From assembly GCF_029626105.1 (NCBI RefSeq), contig NZ_JARUBH010000009.1:5394001-5458000 (forward strand): a DNA stretch of 64,000 nucleotides, read 5' to 3'. The stretch's first letter is position 1; the number at the start of each line of letters is the position of its first letter. This document shows, one piece after another, positions 25,154-34,251 of this stretch. The notes beneath the pieces were generated by a model. It saw nothing but the letters and a program-made list of their open reading frames with translations. It made no database searches and was not told the DNA's origin. This stretch comes from Solwaraspora sp. WMMD792. Its GTDB lineage: Bacteria; Actinomycetota; Actinomycetes; Mycobacteriales; Micromonosporaceae. Made by a program: the position numbers and the translations under genes.

Positions 25154-25978
25154 GTGAACCCTGACCAATCACTCATCGGAGATCTCGTGTCCTCACGTCC
25201 AGATTCCACGGTCGTCGACCGGCAGTCCGCGAGCGCGCTGTCAGCCAGTGTTGATGACGCTGCGGCTACGCTCGTCGGTGCCGTCAAGCGGTACGGCTCC
25301 GGCCGGTCGGCCGTCGTCGCGCTCGACGACGTCACCATCGCGTTCCCCACCGGGAAGTTCACGGCTGTGATGGGCCCGTCGGGTTCGGGAAAGTCGACGA
25401 TGATGCACTGCGCCGCCGGGCTGGATCAACTGACGTCGGGCCGCGCATTCGTCGGCAGCACCGATTTGTCGACCCTTCACGATCGCGAGTTGACCAGGCT
25501 TCGCCGAGAACGGATCGGGTTCGTGTTCCAGGCGTTCAATCTCGTGGCTACGCTCACGGCCGAGGAGAACATCTGCCTGCCGATGACGTTGTCCGGGCGC
25601 CGGCCGAGTGCCGCGGTGCTCGATCAGGTCGTGTCGCTGCTGCGCCTCGGTGATCGCATGCGTCATCGGCCGACGGAGCTCTCGGGTGGGCAGCAACAAC
25701 GAGTCGCCGTCGCCCGAGCGCTGGTCGCCCAGCCTCAGGTGATTTTCGCCGACGAGCCCACCGGCAATCTCGACACCCGGTCCGGCCAGGAGATCCTCGG
25801 ATTCCTGCGATCAGCAGTAGACCTGCATCACCAGTCGATCGTGATGGTCACGCACGATCCCAACGCCGCTGCCTGGGCGGACCACGTCGTGTTCGTCGTC
25901 GACGGCCGAGTGCACGACGTGATGGATCACCCGTCGGCCGATTCGGTGATCGACGTGATGAAGGGTCTGGCGCGATGA
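25154..25978 (+). CDS. MacB/LolD-type ABC transporter ATPase
   Basis: The 274-residue ATPase has Walker A GPSGSGKS, a Q-loop FVFQAFNLV, the signature LSGGQQQR, Walker B VIFADEP and the H-loop VTHD. The sequence is most like the ATPases that work with FtsX-domain permeases to expel peptides, antibiotics or lipids. About 40 residues precede the ATPase domain, so the true start may be downstream. It overlaps the permease start by 4 bp (ATGA). It probably belongs to the envelope-stress group because copy D lies upstream. Confidence 0.88.
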   Translation: MNPDQSLIGDLVSSRPDSTVVDRQSASALSASVDDAAATLVGAVKRYGSGRSAVVALDDVTIAFPTGKFTAVMGPSGSGKSTMMHCAAGLDQLTSGRAFVGSTDLSTLHDRELTRLRRERIGFVFQAFNLVATLTAEENICLPMTLSGRRPSAAVLDQVVSLLRLGDRMRHRPTELSGGQQQRVAVARALVAQPQVIFADEPTGNLDTRSGQEILGFLRSAVDLHHQSIVMVTHDPNAAAWADHVVFVVDGRVHDVMDHPSADSVIDVMKGLAR

Positions 25979-28512
25979 GCCAGATGATGATACGGAGTGC
26001 GGCTCGAAGCGTGCTCGCGAGTCGAGGTCGCTTCGTGCTGACGGGCACGGCGATCACGCTGTCGGTGGCGTTCCTCGTCGCGACGCTGGTGCTGTCCGAC
26101 TCGATGCGTGGCCGAGCGGCCGATGACATCGCCGAAGCGTTGGCCGGGACGGACGCCGTGGTGCAGGGCGTCGTCCTCGGCGAGCCCGGCGGAGGGCCCG
26201 GAGATCCGGAAAGGTCGGTTCAGCGATCACTGGATCCCGACATCACCGAGCGCGTGGCTACGGTCGATGGCGTCGACGGGGCAGCCTCGCAATGGGTCGG
26301 CTTCGCGAAGCTGGTCGTCGACGGATCGTCAGTCGGAACCGGTACGGCGAGCGACGTCGGTCGCAACTGGGTCGCCGACCCGGCGCTCAATCCCTTCCGG
26401 CTCACGAGCGGGCGAGAGCCGATCGAGGCCGGCGAGATCGTGATCGATCGGTCCCTCGCCGGTGACGCAGACCTGGCTCCGGGCGACGTCGTACAGGTCC
26501 TGACCACGACGGGGATACACGACGCGACGATCACCGGTGTCGCGACGTTCGCGTCGGCGGACGCGGCGCCGCTGCAGCGAACGGTGCTGTTGCCCGACGC
26601 AGCGGTGTCCGCCTGGCTCGACGCCGCAGCGCCGACGGAGGTGCTCGTCAACGTCGCGGAGGGCGCTGACCACGCCGAAGTGCTCGACCGATTGTCAGCG
26701 CTGACTGATGCCGAGGTCATCGACGGGCCCGACCACATCCGGACGATGCAGGACGCCGCGACGTCACCGCTGCAGTTCCTGACCGTGTTCCTTCTGGCCT
26801 TCGCCGTGGTCGCGGTGTTGATCGGTGTGACGATCATCTTCAACACGTTCACGCTCACCGTCGCCCGCCGCAGGCGGGAATCGGGGCTGCTGCGGGCGAT
26901 CGGTGCGCAACGACGCCAACTGCTCGGCGCAGTGGTGATCGAGGCGGCGCTCGTCGGGACGATCGCCACGCTCGTTGGCCTCGTGTGCGGGGTCGCGGGA
27001 GTGGGCGCGCTGCGCTGGCTCGTCGGACTCTCCGGGATCACGTTGCTCACTGGGCCGTCGATCGTGAGCACCACCTCGATCGCGGTCGCCGCGACCGTCG
27101 GTATCGGCGCGACGATCCTTTCGGCATGGATCCCGGCTCGCCGCGCGGCGGCGACGCCGCCGATCGAGGCGCTGCGCGAGAGCGCGGCGGAACCCCGGCT
27201 CGTGAGCCCGGCGCGAACCGCGAGCGGGCTCGTGTTCGCCGCAGTGGCGATCGCTGGAGGAGTTGTCGCTGTGGTGCGCTCGAACGCGACGTGGGTCATG
27301 CTCGTCGCGTTCATCGTCCCGGCGCTCGTGCTGTGCGGCCCGGCGATCGTGACCGCCGCAGCGCGTGGGAGCGCTCGGGTGGCCCGCCGCGTCGCCGGTG
27401 TGGGTGGCTCGATCGCAGCGGGCAACCTGGCTGCGAGCCCTCGTCGATCGGCGTCGACGGCGCTCGCGCTCATGCTCGGCACCGCGATGGTGACGATGTT
27501 CGCGGTCTTCGCGAGCTCACTGACGAGCGCGGTCGGGACGGACGTTCGGGACGGACTGCAGGCGGACGTGGTGGTCACGTCGGCGACCGCCGACTTCGCG
27601 ACGATCGACCCCACCCTGGCCGGCCGGATCGCAGAGCTGCCCGACGTCGACGCAGTCGCTGCGCTGTCCGTCACCGAAGGAATCGTGGCAGGCAAAGCCG
27701 AGGCGATCGGCGGCATCGACCCGACGACACTGCCCACCACGTTCGACCTCGACCCGATCGCCGGCGACCTCGCCGACCTGAGCGAGGGGGGCGTGGCCGT
27801 GGTCGGCGACGACCCGACGCTGCTCGGCGGCACCCTCGTGATCGAGTTCGAACGCTCGACACTCGAGGCGCCGATCGTCGCCGTGGTCGCGAGGAGCACC
27901 GGCGGTTTCGAGGCCCCTCTGTACTTCGTCGACCGTCGGACACTCGACACCCTGGTCGGTCGCCTGCTCGACGCTCGGTTGTTCGTCGACCTCGCCGACG
28001 GAGTAGGCGCAGACGCCGACGAGGACGTGCGGGCGCTGGTCCGAGCCACGCCCGGGTCGTTCTTCGAAACTCGGTCGGAACACGTCGTCAGCAGCGGGAG
28101 CGGAATCGCCGCGTTCCGGAACTTCATCGACGGGATGCTCCTCCTCGCGGGCTTCATCGCGCTGCTCGGGGTCGCCAACACCACGGCGCTCGCGATCCAT
28201 GAACGCTCCGGGGAGCTCGGGCTGCTACGAGCGGTCGGCACGACTCGCCGCGAGTTGCGTCGGATCGTGCGGCTCGAGGTGGCGCTCCTGTCGTTCGTGG
28301 CAGCATCGATCGGCATCGCCGTCGCAGTCGGTCTCGGCTGGGCGCTGATCGACGTCGCCGGTGGCGCGGAGATCCCATCCGTCGTCGTACCGTGGCCCCG
28401 CCTCGCGGCAACGCTCGTCGTCGCGGTCGCAGCCGGCGTCGCAGCCGCGGCGTGGCCCGCGTTCCGGGTATCCCGGGTACCCGTGCTCAGCTGGCCGGCC
28501 GGGACCGCTGAT
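25975..28512 (+). CDS. FtsX-domain ABC permease, 3' end truncated at the tRNA scar
   Basis: Starts MSQMMIRSAARSVLASRGRF and has the duplicated layout of MacB-like permeases: an N-terminal membrane segment and extracytoplasmic domain, three segments near residues 260-390, a second pair of this set, and a final FtsX block ending FRVSRVPVLSWPAG. Family proteins end a few residues after this point. Here the frame instead stays open through the tRNA-Arg scar and antisense through the next ABC gene to 29475, which is surely not native. The protein may work with an altered tail or be dead. Confidence 0.8.
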
Positions 28513-28544
28513 GCCGCAGGTCCTGCGCCTGGACCGGGCGACCC

Positions 28545-28586
28545 TACGGATCAGAAGGTCAGGGGTTCGGGTCCCTGTGGGCGCGC
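28545..28586 (+). other. Second 3' half of tRNA-Arg(ACG), attachment-site scar
   Basis: CTACGGATCAGAAGG includes the anticodon ACG (28546-28548) and is followed by a T arm with TTCGGGT and the acceptor strand GGGCGCGC. The match to 650-688 extends past the tRNA end into GAGATCA-x-x-AGGGGTCTG. Several T-arm positions are mutated and no 5' half exists, so it is not functional. It marks the probable right end of the element that starts at 650. Confidence 0.65.
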
Positions 28587-28635
28587 GAGATCAGTAGGGG
28601 TCTGGGATCTGGAACCGCCGACTTTCAGGACCGGA

Positions 28636-29397
28636 TCAGGCACCCAGCCGCAAATAGGTCCGTACGCCGAGCAGCACCGACAGGACGCTGATCGCCAGGG
28701 CGACCAGGACCGTCGAGAGTACGGTCAGGCTGAGCACCTCGCCCTGAAACGCGCTGCGCATCCCGTCCACGATGTACCGGAACGGGGTGAGCCGGGAGAC
28801 GAGGTCCAGCCAGCGGGGGGCGAACGACATCGGCAGCAGCACCCCGGACAGCAGCAACAGCGGCATCAGGCCGGTGTTGAGCGTAGGCCCCAGCGTGTCC
28901 TCGCTCCTCACGGTCAGCGCGAGAGCGCAGGACAAGCAGGCCAGGCCCAGCGACAGCAGCGTGACCACGCCGAGAGCCACCAGTACCCCCGGTACCGACG
29001 CGCGCAGACCCAGCGGCAGCGCCACCACGATCAGCAGGACCGCCTGGACCACCAGCAGCGCGACGTCCCGCAGCACCCGGCCGAGCAGCAACGCCGCCCG
29101 GCTCACCGGAGTGACCCGCAATCGCTCGATCACCCCACCGCGCCACTCGGCGATCACACCGAATCCGACGAAGGCGGAGCCGAAGAGGCAGAGCTGCACG
29201 AGCACCCCCGGCACGTACGTCTGCCAGGCGCGCTCCGGAGCGACGCCGGTGATCGACAGGGTGCTGGTCATCAACGGGCCGTAGAGCACCAGAAAGGCTA
29301 TCGGTTGGGAGAGCCCGATGGCGATCCACAGCGGGTTGCGCAGGGAGATGCGCAGGTGGCGCTGGAACACCAGGATGATGTCAACGAGCAGGGACAT
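28636..29397 (-). CDS. ABC-2 type exporter permease
   Basis: The 253-residue protein has six membrane segments and the ABC-2/DrrB pattern: a loop EWRGGVIERLRVTPVSR and PLLLLSGVLLPM followed by LTPFRYIVDGMR. It overlaps the ATPase gene by 17 bp. DrrAB-type pairs give self-resistance by exporting a product, so this pair is probably the exporter of the adjacent biosynthetic locus. The stop is about 50 bp from the tRNA scar. Confidence 0.88.
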   Translation of the reverse strand: MSLLVDIILVFQRHLRISLRNPLWIAIGLSQPIAFLVLYGPLMTSTLSITGVAPERAWQTYVPGVLVQLCLFGSAFVGFGVIAEWRGGVIERLRVTPVSRAALLLGRVLRDVALLVVQAVLLIVVALPLGLRASVPGVLVALGVVTLLSLGLACLSCALALTVRSEDTLGPTLNTGLMPLLLLSGVLLPMSFAPRWLDLVSRLTPFRYIVDGMRSAFQGEVLSLTVLSTVLVALAISVLSVLLGVRTYLRLGA

Positions 29398-30394
29398 GAT
29401 CCGCCCCCTCGGCGGTCGGGATGGGTGAAGGCCGGCCCTGCGGGTCGTCGCGCAGTTCCCGGCCGGTCAGGCTGAGGAAAACGTCGTCCAGGCTGGGACG
29501 TGCCAGTTGCAGGGCACGGACGTTGAAGCCAGCGCCGGACAGGGTGGTGATCACGTCGGTGATCCCGTGCTCGCCGTCGGCCAGGATGATCTGGATATCG
29601 CCCGCGCTCGTCACCGCTGCCTGTCGGACGCCCGGCAACCCGGCCAGGAGCCGCTGGCCGGCGTCCGGATCACCGGTCACCTCCACGGTCAGCATGTCCG
29701 CGGCCAACTGACGCTTGAGGTTCGCGGGGGTGTCCTCGGCGACGATCCGCCCGTGGTCGATCACGAGGATCCGGTCGCAGAGCGCGTCGGCCTCGTCGAG
29801 GTAGTGGGTGGTCAGGAAGACGGTGGTGCCGTTGTCGTCGCGTAGCCGGCGGGTGTGCTCCCACAGGTTGTTGCGGCTGTGCGGATCCAGGCCGGCGGTG
29901 GGTTCGTCGAGGAAGACGAGCTGCGGATCGTGGACCAGGCCCAGCGCGATGTCCAGGCGGCGGCGTTGTCCGCCGGACAGCGAGCCGACCGACCGGGCAC
30001 CCAGCCCGCCGAGGTCCAACTGTTCGAGCAGGGCGGCCACCCGGCGTCGCGCCGGTGCGGCGGCGATCCGGTAGAGGCGCGCCTGTAGGAACAGTTCCTC
30101 CTTCACCAGGGCGTTGGGGTCGGTACCGCCGTACTGGGCCACGTACCCGATCCGGCGGCGTACTTCGCGGGGGGCTGTGGCCAGATCCGCGCCGACGATG
30201 CGGGCCGTGCCGCTGGTTGGGCGCAGCAGCGTGGTGAGCATCCGCAGGGTGGTGGTCTTGCCGGCACCGTTGGGCCCGAGGAATCCGACGATCTCGCCGG
30301 GCTCGACCCGCAGGTCGACCCCTCGGACCGCCGCGACGCTCTGCCGGCCGGCCCGGAACGTACGGGTAAGCCCGTTCGCCTCGATGATGGTCAT
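29381..30394 (-). CDS. DrrA-type ABC exporter ATPase
   Basis: The 337-residue ATPase has Walker A GPNGAGKTT, signature LSGGQRRRLD, Walker B LVFLDEPTAGLD and a C-terminal domain of about 90 residues as in DrrA. ATG 30394 overlaps the stop of the condensation-like gene (ATGA), so exporter and enzymes are made from one transcript. That coupling is the best evidence that the exporter serves this locus. Confidence 0.9.
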   Translation of the reverse strand: MTIIEANGLTRTFRAGRQSVAAVRGVDLRVEPGEIVGFLGPNGAGKTTTLRMLTTLLRPTSGTARIVGADLATAPREVRRRIGYVAQYGGTDPNALVKEELFLQARLYRIAAAPARRRVAALLEQLDLGGLGARSVGSLSGGQRRRLDIALGLVHDPQLVFLDEPTAGLDPHSRNNLWEHTRRLRDDNGTTVFLTTHYLDEADALCDRILVIDHGRIVAEDTPANLKRQLAADMLTVEVTGDPDAGQRLLAGLPGVRQAAVTSAGDIQIILADGEHGITDVITTLSGAGFNVRALQLARPSLDDVFLSLTGRELRDDPQGRPSPIPTAEGADHVPAR

Positions 30395-32151
30395 GTCCCT
30401 GCCTCGCTTCCCGCCGCCGCGGACCGGCCGTTGCCCTCGGCCAGCACTGGCAGCTCCCGCCACGCCTGCGGATCGGCCGGATCGGCGGGGGCGCCCGGGT
30501 GCAGGACGTAGTGGTGTGGAGTGATCGCCGTGTATGAGTCGGCGAGCCGTCGCAGGCAGGCCAGGTGTGCCTGCGCGGGGTCGGTGATCCCGTCCGCAGC
30601 CGCCAGGTGGGCGATGATCGTCGCGCCGTCGGGCTCGTCCCCGCCGACCACGAAGGCCCGGGCAGGTCCGGTTAGCGCCGCCCGCAGCACCCGGTTGACC
30701 TCGCTGAGCTGGATCCAGCTGTGGTCGACGAAGTGCCAGTCGCCGTCGCGGGCGAACGGCTCGATGCCCGCGATGTCGCCGACGTCGTCCAGCGGGACGT
30801 TGCCGGTGGCCGCCGTGGCGAGTACCCGCTCGGTGCCGAGCAGCAGCGCCTCCATTTCCGCGTCGGGGAGGTGTCTGTTGTCACCGGTGATGAGTTCCAG
30901 GATCAGCGCCTGCTCGGTCCGTACCAGGTGAAACAGGAGCAGATTGGTGAAACCGGCCGGTGTCCACCAGTCGATGAAGGTCTCTGCTGTGGATACCTTC
31001 GGCAGGTCCGGCGGGGCGTTGCCGGAGATGTTGTTGAAAACGCCGTCACGGATCATCGGCATGCCCCGCTCGTGTGCGATGTGGTCATGCTCCCGCTGCA
31101 GCGCGTCGGCGTCGAAGACGCTGTTCCGGTTGGCCCGCAACAGCGCGGTTCCGGTGTGCCGCACCAGCGCGTCGTAGTCCGGCTGGTCGACCTCAACGCT
31201 GATCAGACCGTCCTGCGCCACGGTGCCGACATAGTCTCGGGGTCGCATGCCGAGCCGGTTGGCGGCGGGGGAATAGAGCACGACGTGCCGCTGGCCGCAC
31301 CGGGTGGCGAGCACTGCGGCGAGCGCGGCGATCACCGCCATGGCCCGGCTTGCACCGGTACGTGCCGTGATCCGGTCCAGCGCTGCGGCTGCCCGTGGCG
31401 AGTAGAGGTCCGCGCTGCGCGGTGCGAGCGTCGTCGCGCCGCCGTCCTGCGCCGACGACTCGGCACCTGCGGCGCGCAGGGGCAGCACGCAGCGGGGGCG
31501 GCGCCACAGGATGCTCGACCAGTACCGCAGCGCCGCGTCGGCCTGCCGCAGGCCCTGCGGCGACCGTTCCCGCGCGGCCCGGTCCAGCGGCTGGTGGGGC
31601 GGCTCGTCCTCGTCGGTCGCGGACCCGGCGAGCAGCTCGGTGAAGCGCTCGCCCAGCACGGTCAAGCTCACGTAGTCGGCGGCCATGTGCGAGTAGACCG
31701 CGACCGCCGCGTGCACCAGATCCCCCTCGACCGCCACGGCGAACCGCAGTGGAAGATCCCTGGACAGGTCGAACGGGCGCTCGCGCAGCCGACTGATCAA
31801 CTCCCGGGGCAGCGCCGTCCTGTCGGGTTGTGCCGGCCGCTGGTGTACCTCGATTGACAGTTCGACGGTGCCCGCCACACGCTGCACCGCACCGTCCGGC
31901 CCGTCGTGGTACGTAGTTCGCAGCGACTCGTACCGCCGAACCAGCGCGGCAAGGGCGGCGCAGGCACGCTCCAGTGAGGTCCCCGCCGGCACGGTGAAGA
32001 TCCACTGAACCAGGCTGAGGAAATGGTCGTCGGAGAGGGCGGAGATCCATTGCAACGTGTTGGCCTGGCCCAGAGTCAGCGGGCCCTGAGCCTCGCGGTT
32101 GCCGTCGACCCGCAGGTGGACGGTCCGGACGGTCTCGCTCGGGGCGGTCAT
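30391..32151 (-). CDS. Stand-alone condensation-domain-like protein 1
   Basis: This 586-residue protein has the chloramphenicol-acetyltransferase-like fold of NRPS condensation domains over about 450 residues. The HHxxxDG core is changed to SHMAADY (residues 154-160): the catalytic second His155 and Asp159 are kept, the first His and the Gly are not. DYVGTVAQDG (about 290) and GVFNNISGN (about 350) are further shared blocks. A C-terminal unit of about 110 residues (AHLAAADGITDPAQAH onward) is shared with its neighbour. It probably makes an amide or ester bond on the carrier protein. It overlaps the next gene by 4 bp. Confidence 0.75.
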   Translation of the reverse strand: MTAPSETVRTVHLRVDGNREAQGPLTLGQANTLQWISALSDDHFLSLVQWIFTVPAGTSLERACAALAALVRRYESLRTTYHDGPDGAVQRVAGTVELSIEVHQRPAQPDRTALPRELISRLRERPFDLSRDLPLRFAVAVEGDLVHAAVAVYSHMAADYVSLTVLGERFTELLAGSATDEDEPPHQPLDRAARERSPQGLRQADAALRYWSSILWRRPRCVLPLRAAGAESSAQDGGATTLAPRSADLYSPRAAAALDRITARTGASRAMAVIAALAAVLATRCGQRHVVLYSPAANRLGMRPRDYVGTVAQDGLISVEVDQPDYDALVRHTGTALLRANRNSVFDADALQREHDHIAHERGMPMIRDGVFNNISGNAPPDLPKVSTAETFIDWWTPAGFTNLLLFHLVRTEQALILELITGDNRHLPDAEMEALLLGTERVLATAATGNVPLDDVGDIAGIEPFARDGDWHFVDHSWIQLSEVNRVLRAALTGPARAFVVGGDEPDGATIIAHLAAADGITDPAQAHLACLRRLADSYTAITPHHYVLHPGAPADPADPQAWRELPVLAEGNGRSAAAGSEAGT

Positions 32152-33920
32152 TGGTCAACCTCCGTGGATGCGCGGCCGTCACCGCTGGCCAGCACCGGCC
32201 GGGTACGCCAGGCCGCCAGGTCGGTGAGGTCGGCCGGAGCCGAGTCGTGCAGGACGTAGCGGTGCGGGGCGACCACGGCGTACCGGCCGCCGAGGCGAGC
32301 CATGCACGCCGCATGCGCCTGGCGCGGGGTCCGAACCCCGTTGGCGGCGACGAGGTGGGCGGTGAGCAAGTGCCCGTCACCGTCCGGTTCGGCGCTCGCG
32401 TAGGCCGGGGTTTCCAGTGCCTCGCGTAGCAGTGCCTGGACTCCGCTGAGCTGCACCCAACTGACTCCCACCCGGACCCAGTCGCTGTCGCGGGGCACCG
32501 GGGTCAGCCCACTGAGCTCGGGTACGTCCGCCAGACACACCTGCCCGGCACCGGCGGCGACGAGGACACGTTCCATCCCCCGCAGCAGTCCGGCGATTTC
32601 GGACCGGGGTACGTGTCGGGCGTCGCCTGTGCTGAGACCGAGCACGACGGCCGGCTGGACGCTGATCAGTTGGAGCACGAGGCGGTTGGGAAAGGGCGGC
32701 GTCGGCGTCCAGGTGAGGCTGCTTTCGCCGGCCCCGGACATGGGCGACCAGCGCAGGTCGGGGGGATCCAACGCCGGCAACTGGACATTGGCCGCCTCGC
32801 CGGCACCCGGGGGCAGGTGGGCGCTGATGTTGTTGAAGACGCAGTCCCGGCTGAAGTCCATGCCCTGTTCCTTGTTGATCTTGACGGCCTGTGTCACCAG
32901 ATCGGCCACGTCGAAAATGCTGTTGCGGTTGGCTCGCAGCATGGCCGCACCGGTCCGCCGGACCAGGTCGTCGAAGTTCGGTCCGGCCACGTCCACCACC
33001 ACGAGGCCGTCCTGGGCCAGCGTGCCGACGTAGTCGCGCAGACGGGCGGTGAACCGGTTGCTCGACAGCGAGGCAAACACGCAGCGGGACTGGTCGACTC
33101 GCACCGAGACCACGGCCGAGAACGCGGCCAGCACGGCGGCCACGGGTCCGGCCTGGGTCCGCGCGGCGATCCGGTCGAGGGCGGCAGCGGCAGAGGGAGA
33201 GCGCAGGGCTGCACTGGCTGGGCCGTCCTCCCTGCCGCCGGTCGGCGGCAACGCCATCAGACACTGGGGCGCCTGGCGCAGGTGCCCGGTCCAGTACCGC
33301 AGGGCCGCGTCGGCCCGGCGCCGCCCGCGCGGCGAGGCCTCCTCAGCCGCCTGGTCGAGCGGCTGGTGTCGGGCTGCCCCGACCGAGCGGTTGCCGACGG
33401 TGCCGATCAGCTCGGCGAACTCCCGGCCCAGAATGGCCATACTTCCATAATCGACTGCCATGTGGGAATAGATCGCAACAACCGAAACCACCTTATCTCC
33501 GGACAGTGCCATCGCCAAACGTACGGGCAGTTCGTTGGCCAAGTCGAAGGGCTTCTCGCGGAGCCGATCAATCATCCCCTGAGATACCACATTCGGGTCG
33601 ACAGAGGTATTGACCTGGTAGATTTCGGCCGCGAGCACCCCGCTGAGCAGGACGCGTTGACGCATCTCCCCGTCGACTTCGTGGAACGTCGTACGCAGCG
33701 ACTCGTGCCGGGCGAGGAGGATGGCGAAGGCATCCACAACGTCCGCTGCGGGGGTGCCGGATGGCAGCGGTAGCTTCCACTGAAGCGTGGCCATCGGGTT
33801 GGACACGTCTGCCCGCATCCACTGCCAGGTGTTTCTCTGACCGCAGGTGAGAGGCCCTTCACCGGCTCGGAGGCCGGCATACGCGATCTCCATCCGGTCG
33901 GCCAGCGTGGGACTGGACAT
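32148..33920 (-). CDS. Stand-alone condensation-domain-like protein 2
   Basis: This 590-residue paralogue of the downstream gene has the same plan: LTCGQRNTWQWM near the start, a core SHMAVDYGS (residues 152-160), DYVGTLAQDGLVVVDVAG, CVFNNISAHLPPG and the shared C-terminal unit. The catalytic His153 and Asp157 are kept. The two are clearly related but diverged, so they probably use different donors or acceptors. ATG 33920 follows a strong GGGAGG at 4-5 nt. It opens the leftward operon, divergent from the KASIII gene. Confidence 0.75.
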   Translation of the reverse strand: MSSPTLADRMEIAYAGLRAGEGPLTCGQRNTWQWMRADVSNPMATLQWKLPLPSGTPAADVVDAFAILLARHESLRTTFHEVDGEMRQRVLLSGVLAAEIYQVNTSVDPNVVSQGMIDRLREKPFDLANELPVRLAMALSGDKVVSVVAIYSHMAVDYGSMAILGREFAELIGTVGNRSVGAARHQPLDQAAEEASPRGRRRADAALRYWTGHLRQAPQCLMALPPTGGREDGPASAALRSPSAAAALDRIAARTQAGPVAAVLAAFSAVVSVRVDQSRCVFASLSSNRFTARLRDYVGTLAQDGLVVVDVAGPNFDDLVRRTGAAMLRANRNSIFDVADLVTQAVKINKEQGMDFSRDCVFNNISAHLPPGAGEAANVQLPALDPPDLRWSPMSGAGESSLTWTPTPPFPNRLVLQLISVQPAVVLGLSTGDARHVPRSEIAGLLRGMERVLVAAGAGQVCLADVPELSGLTPVPRDSDWVRVGVSWVQLSGVQALLREALETPAYASAEPDGDGHLLTAHLVAANGVRTPRQAHAACMARLGGRYAVVAPHRYVLHDSAPADLTDLAAWRTRPVLASGDGRASTEVDQ

Positions 33921-34251
33921 CGTGCCTCCCGTGCGTCGGCGGTCCACGTCACTGCCGCCCCACCCTCGCCCGCACGGCACCGTTGTCGGTAGTCGGGAAA
34001 ACCCCATTGTTATCCGCCCCCGGGAGTCAACCCGGCCCGTACGTCCCGTTCGGTATGGATTCCCGAGGGTTTGGCGACGAATTGCCGGCAAGCTCTTATA
34101 TTGTCTGTCATGAATGACTATCGAACGCTTCAATCTTTTCTTCTTGCCTTTTCCCAGCCCTCGGGATCCTGGGGATTACCCCATTGCTAGCGCCATGATC
34201 GGCTTTTAACGTAGTGACGTCTGACGATCAGAAAGATCGGGGAGATGCTCT
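33921..34251. promoter_or_regulatory. Divergent promoter region of the GABA-ACP-like locus
   Basis: These 331 bp separate the leftward and rightward operons. The part around 34080-34230 is much richer in A and T than the flanks (GCTCTTATATTGTCTG, TCAATCTTTTCTTCTTGCC), which fits promoters. GGGGAG at 34239-34244 is the binding site for the gene at 34252. I cannot place -35 and -10 boxes with certainty. Confidence 0.5.
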
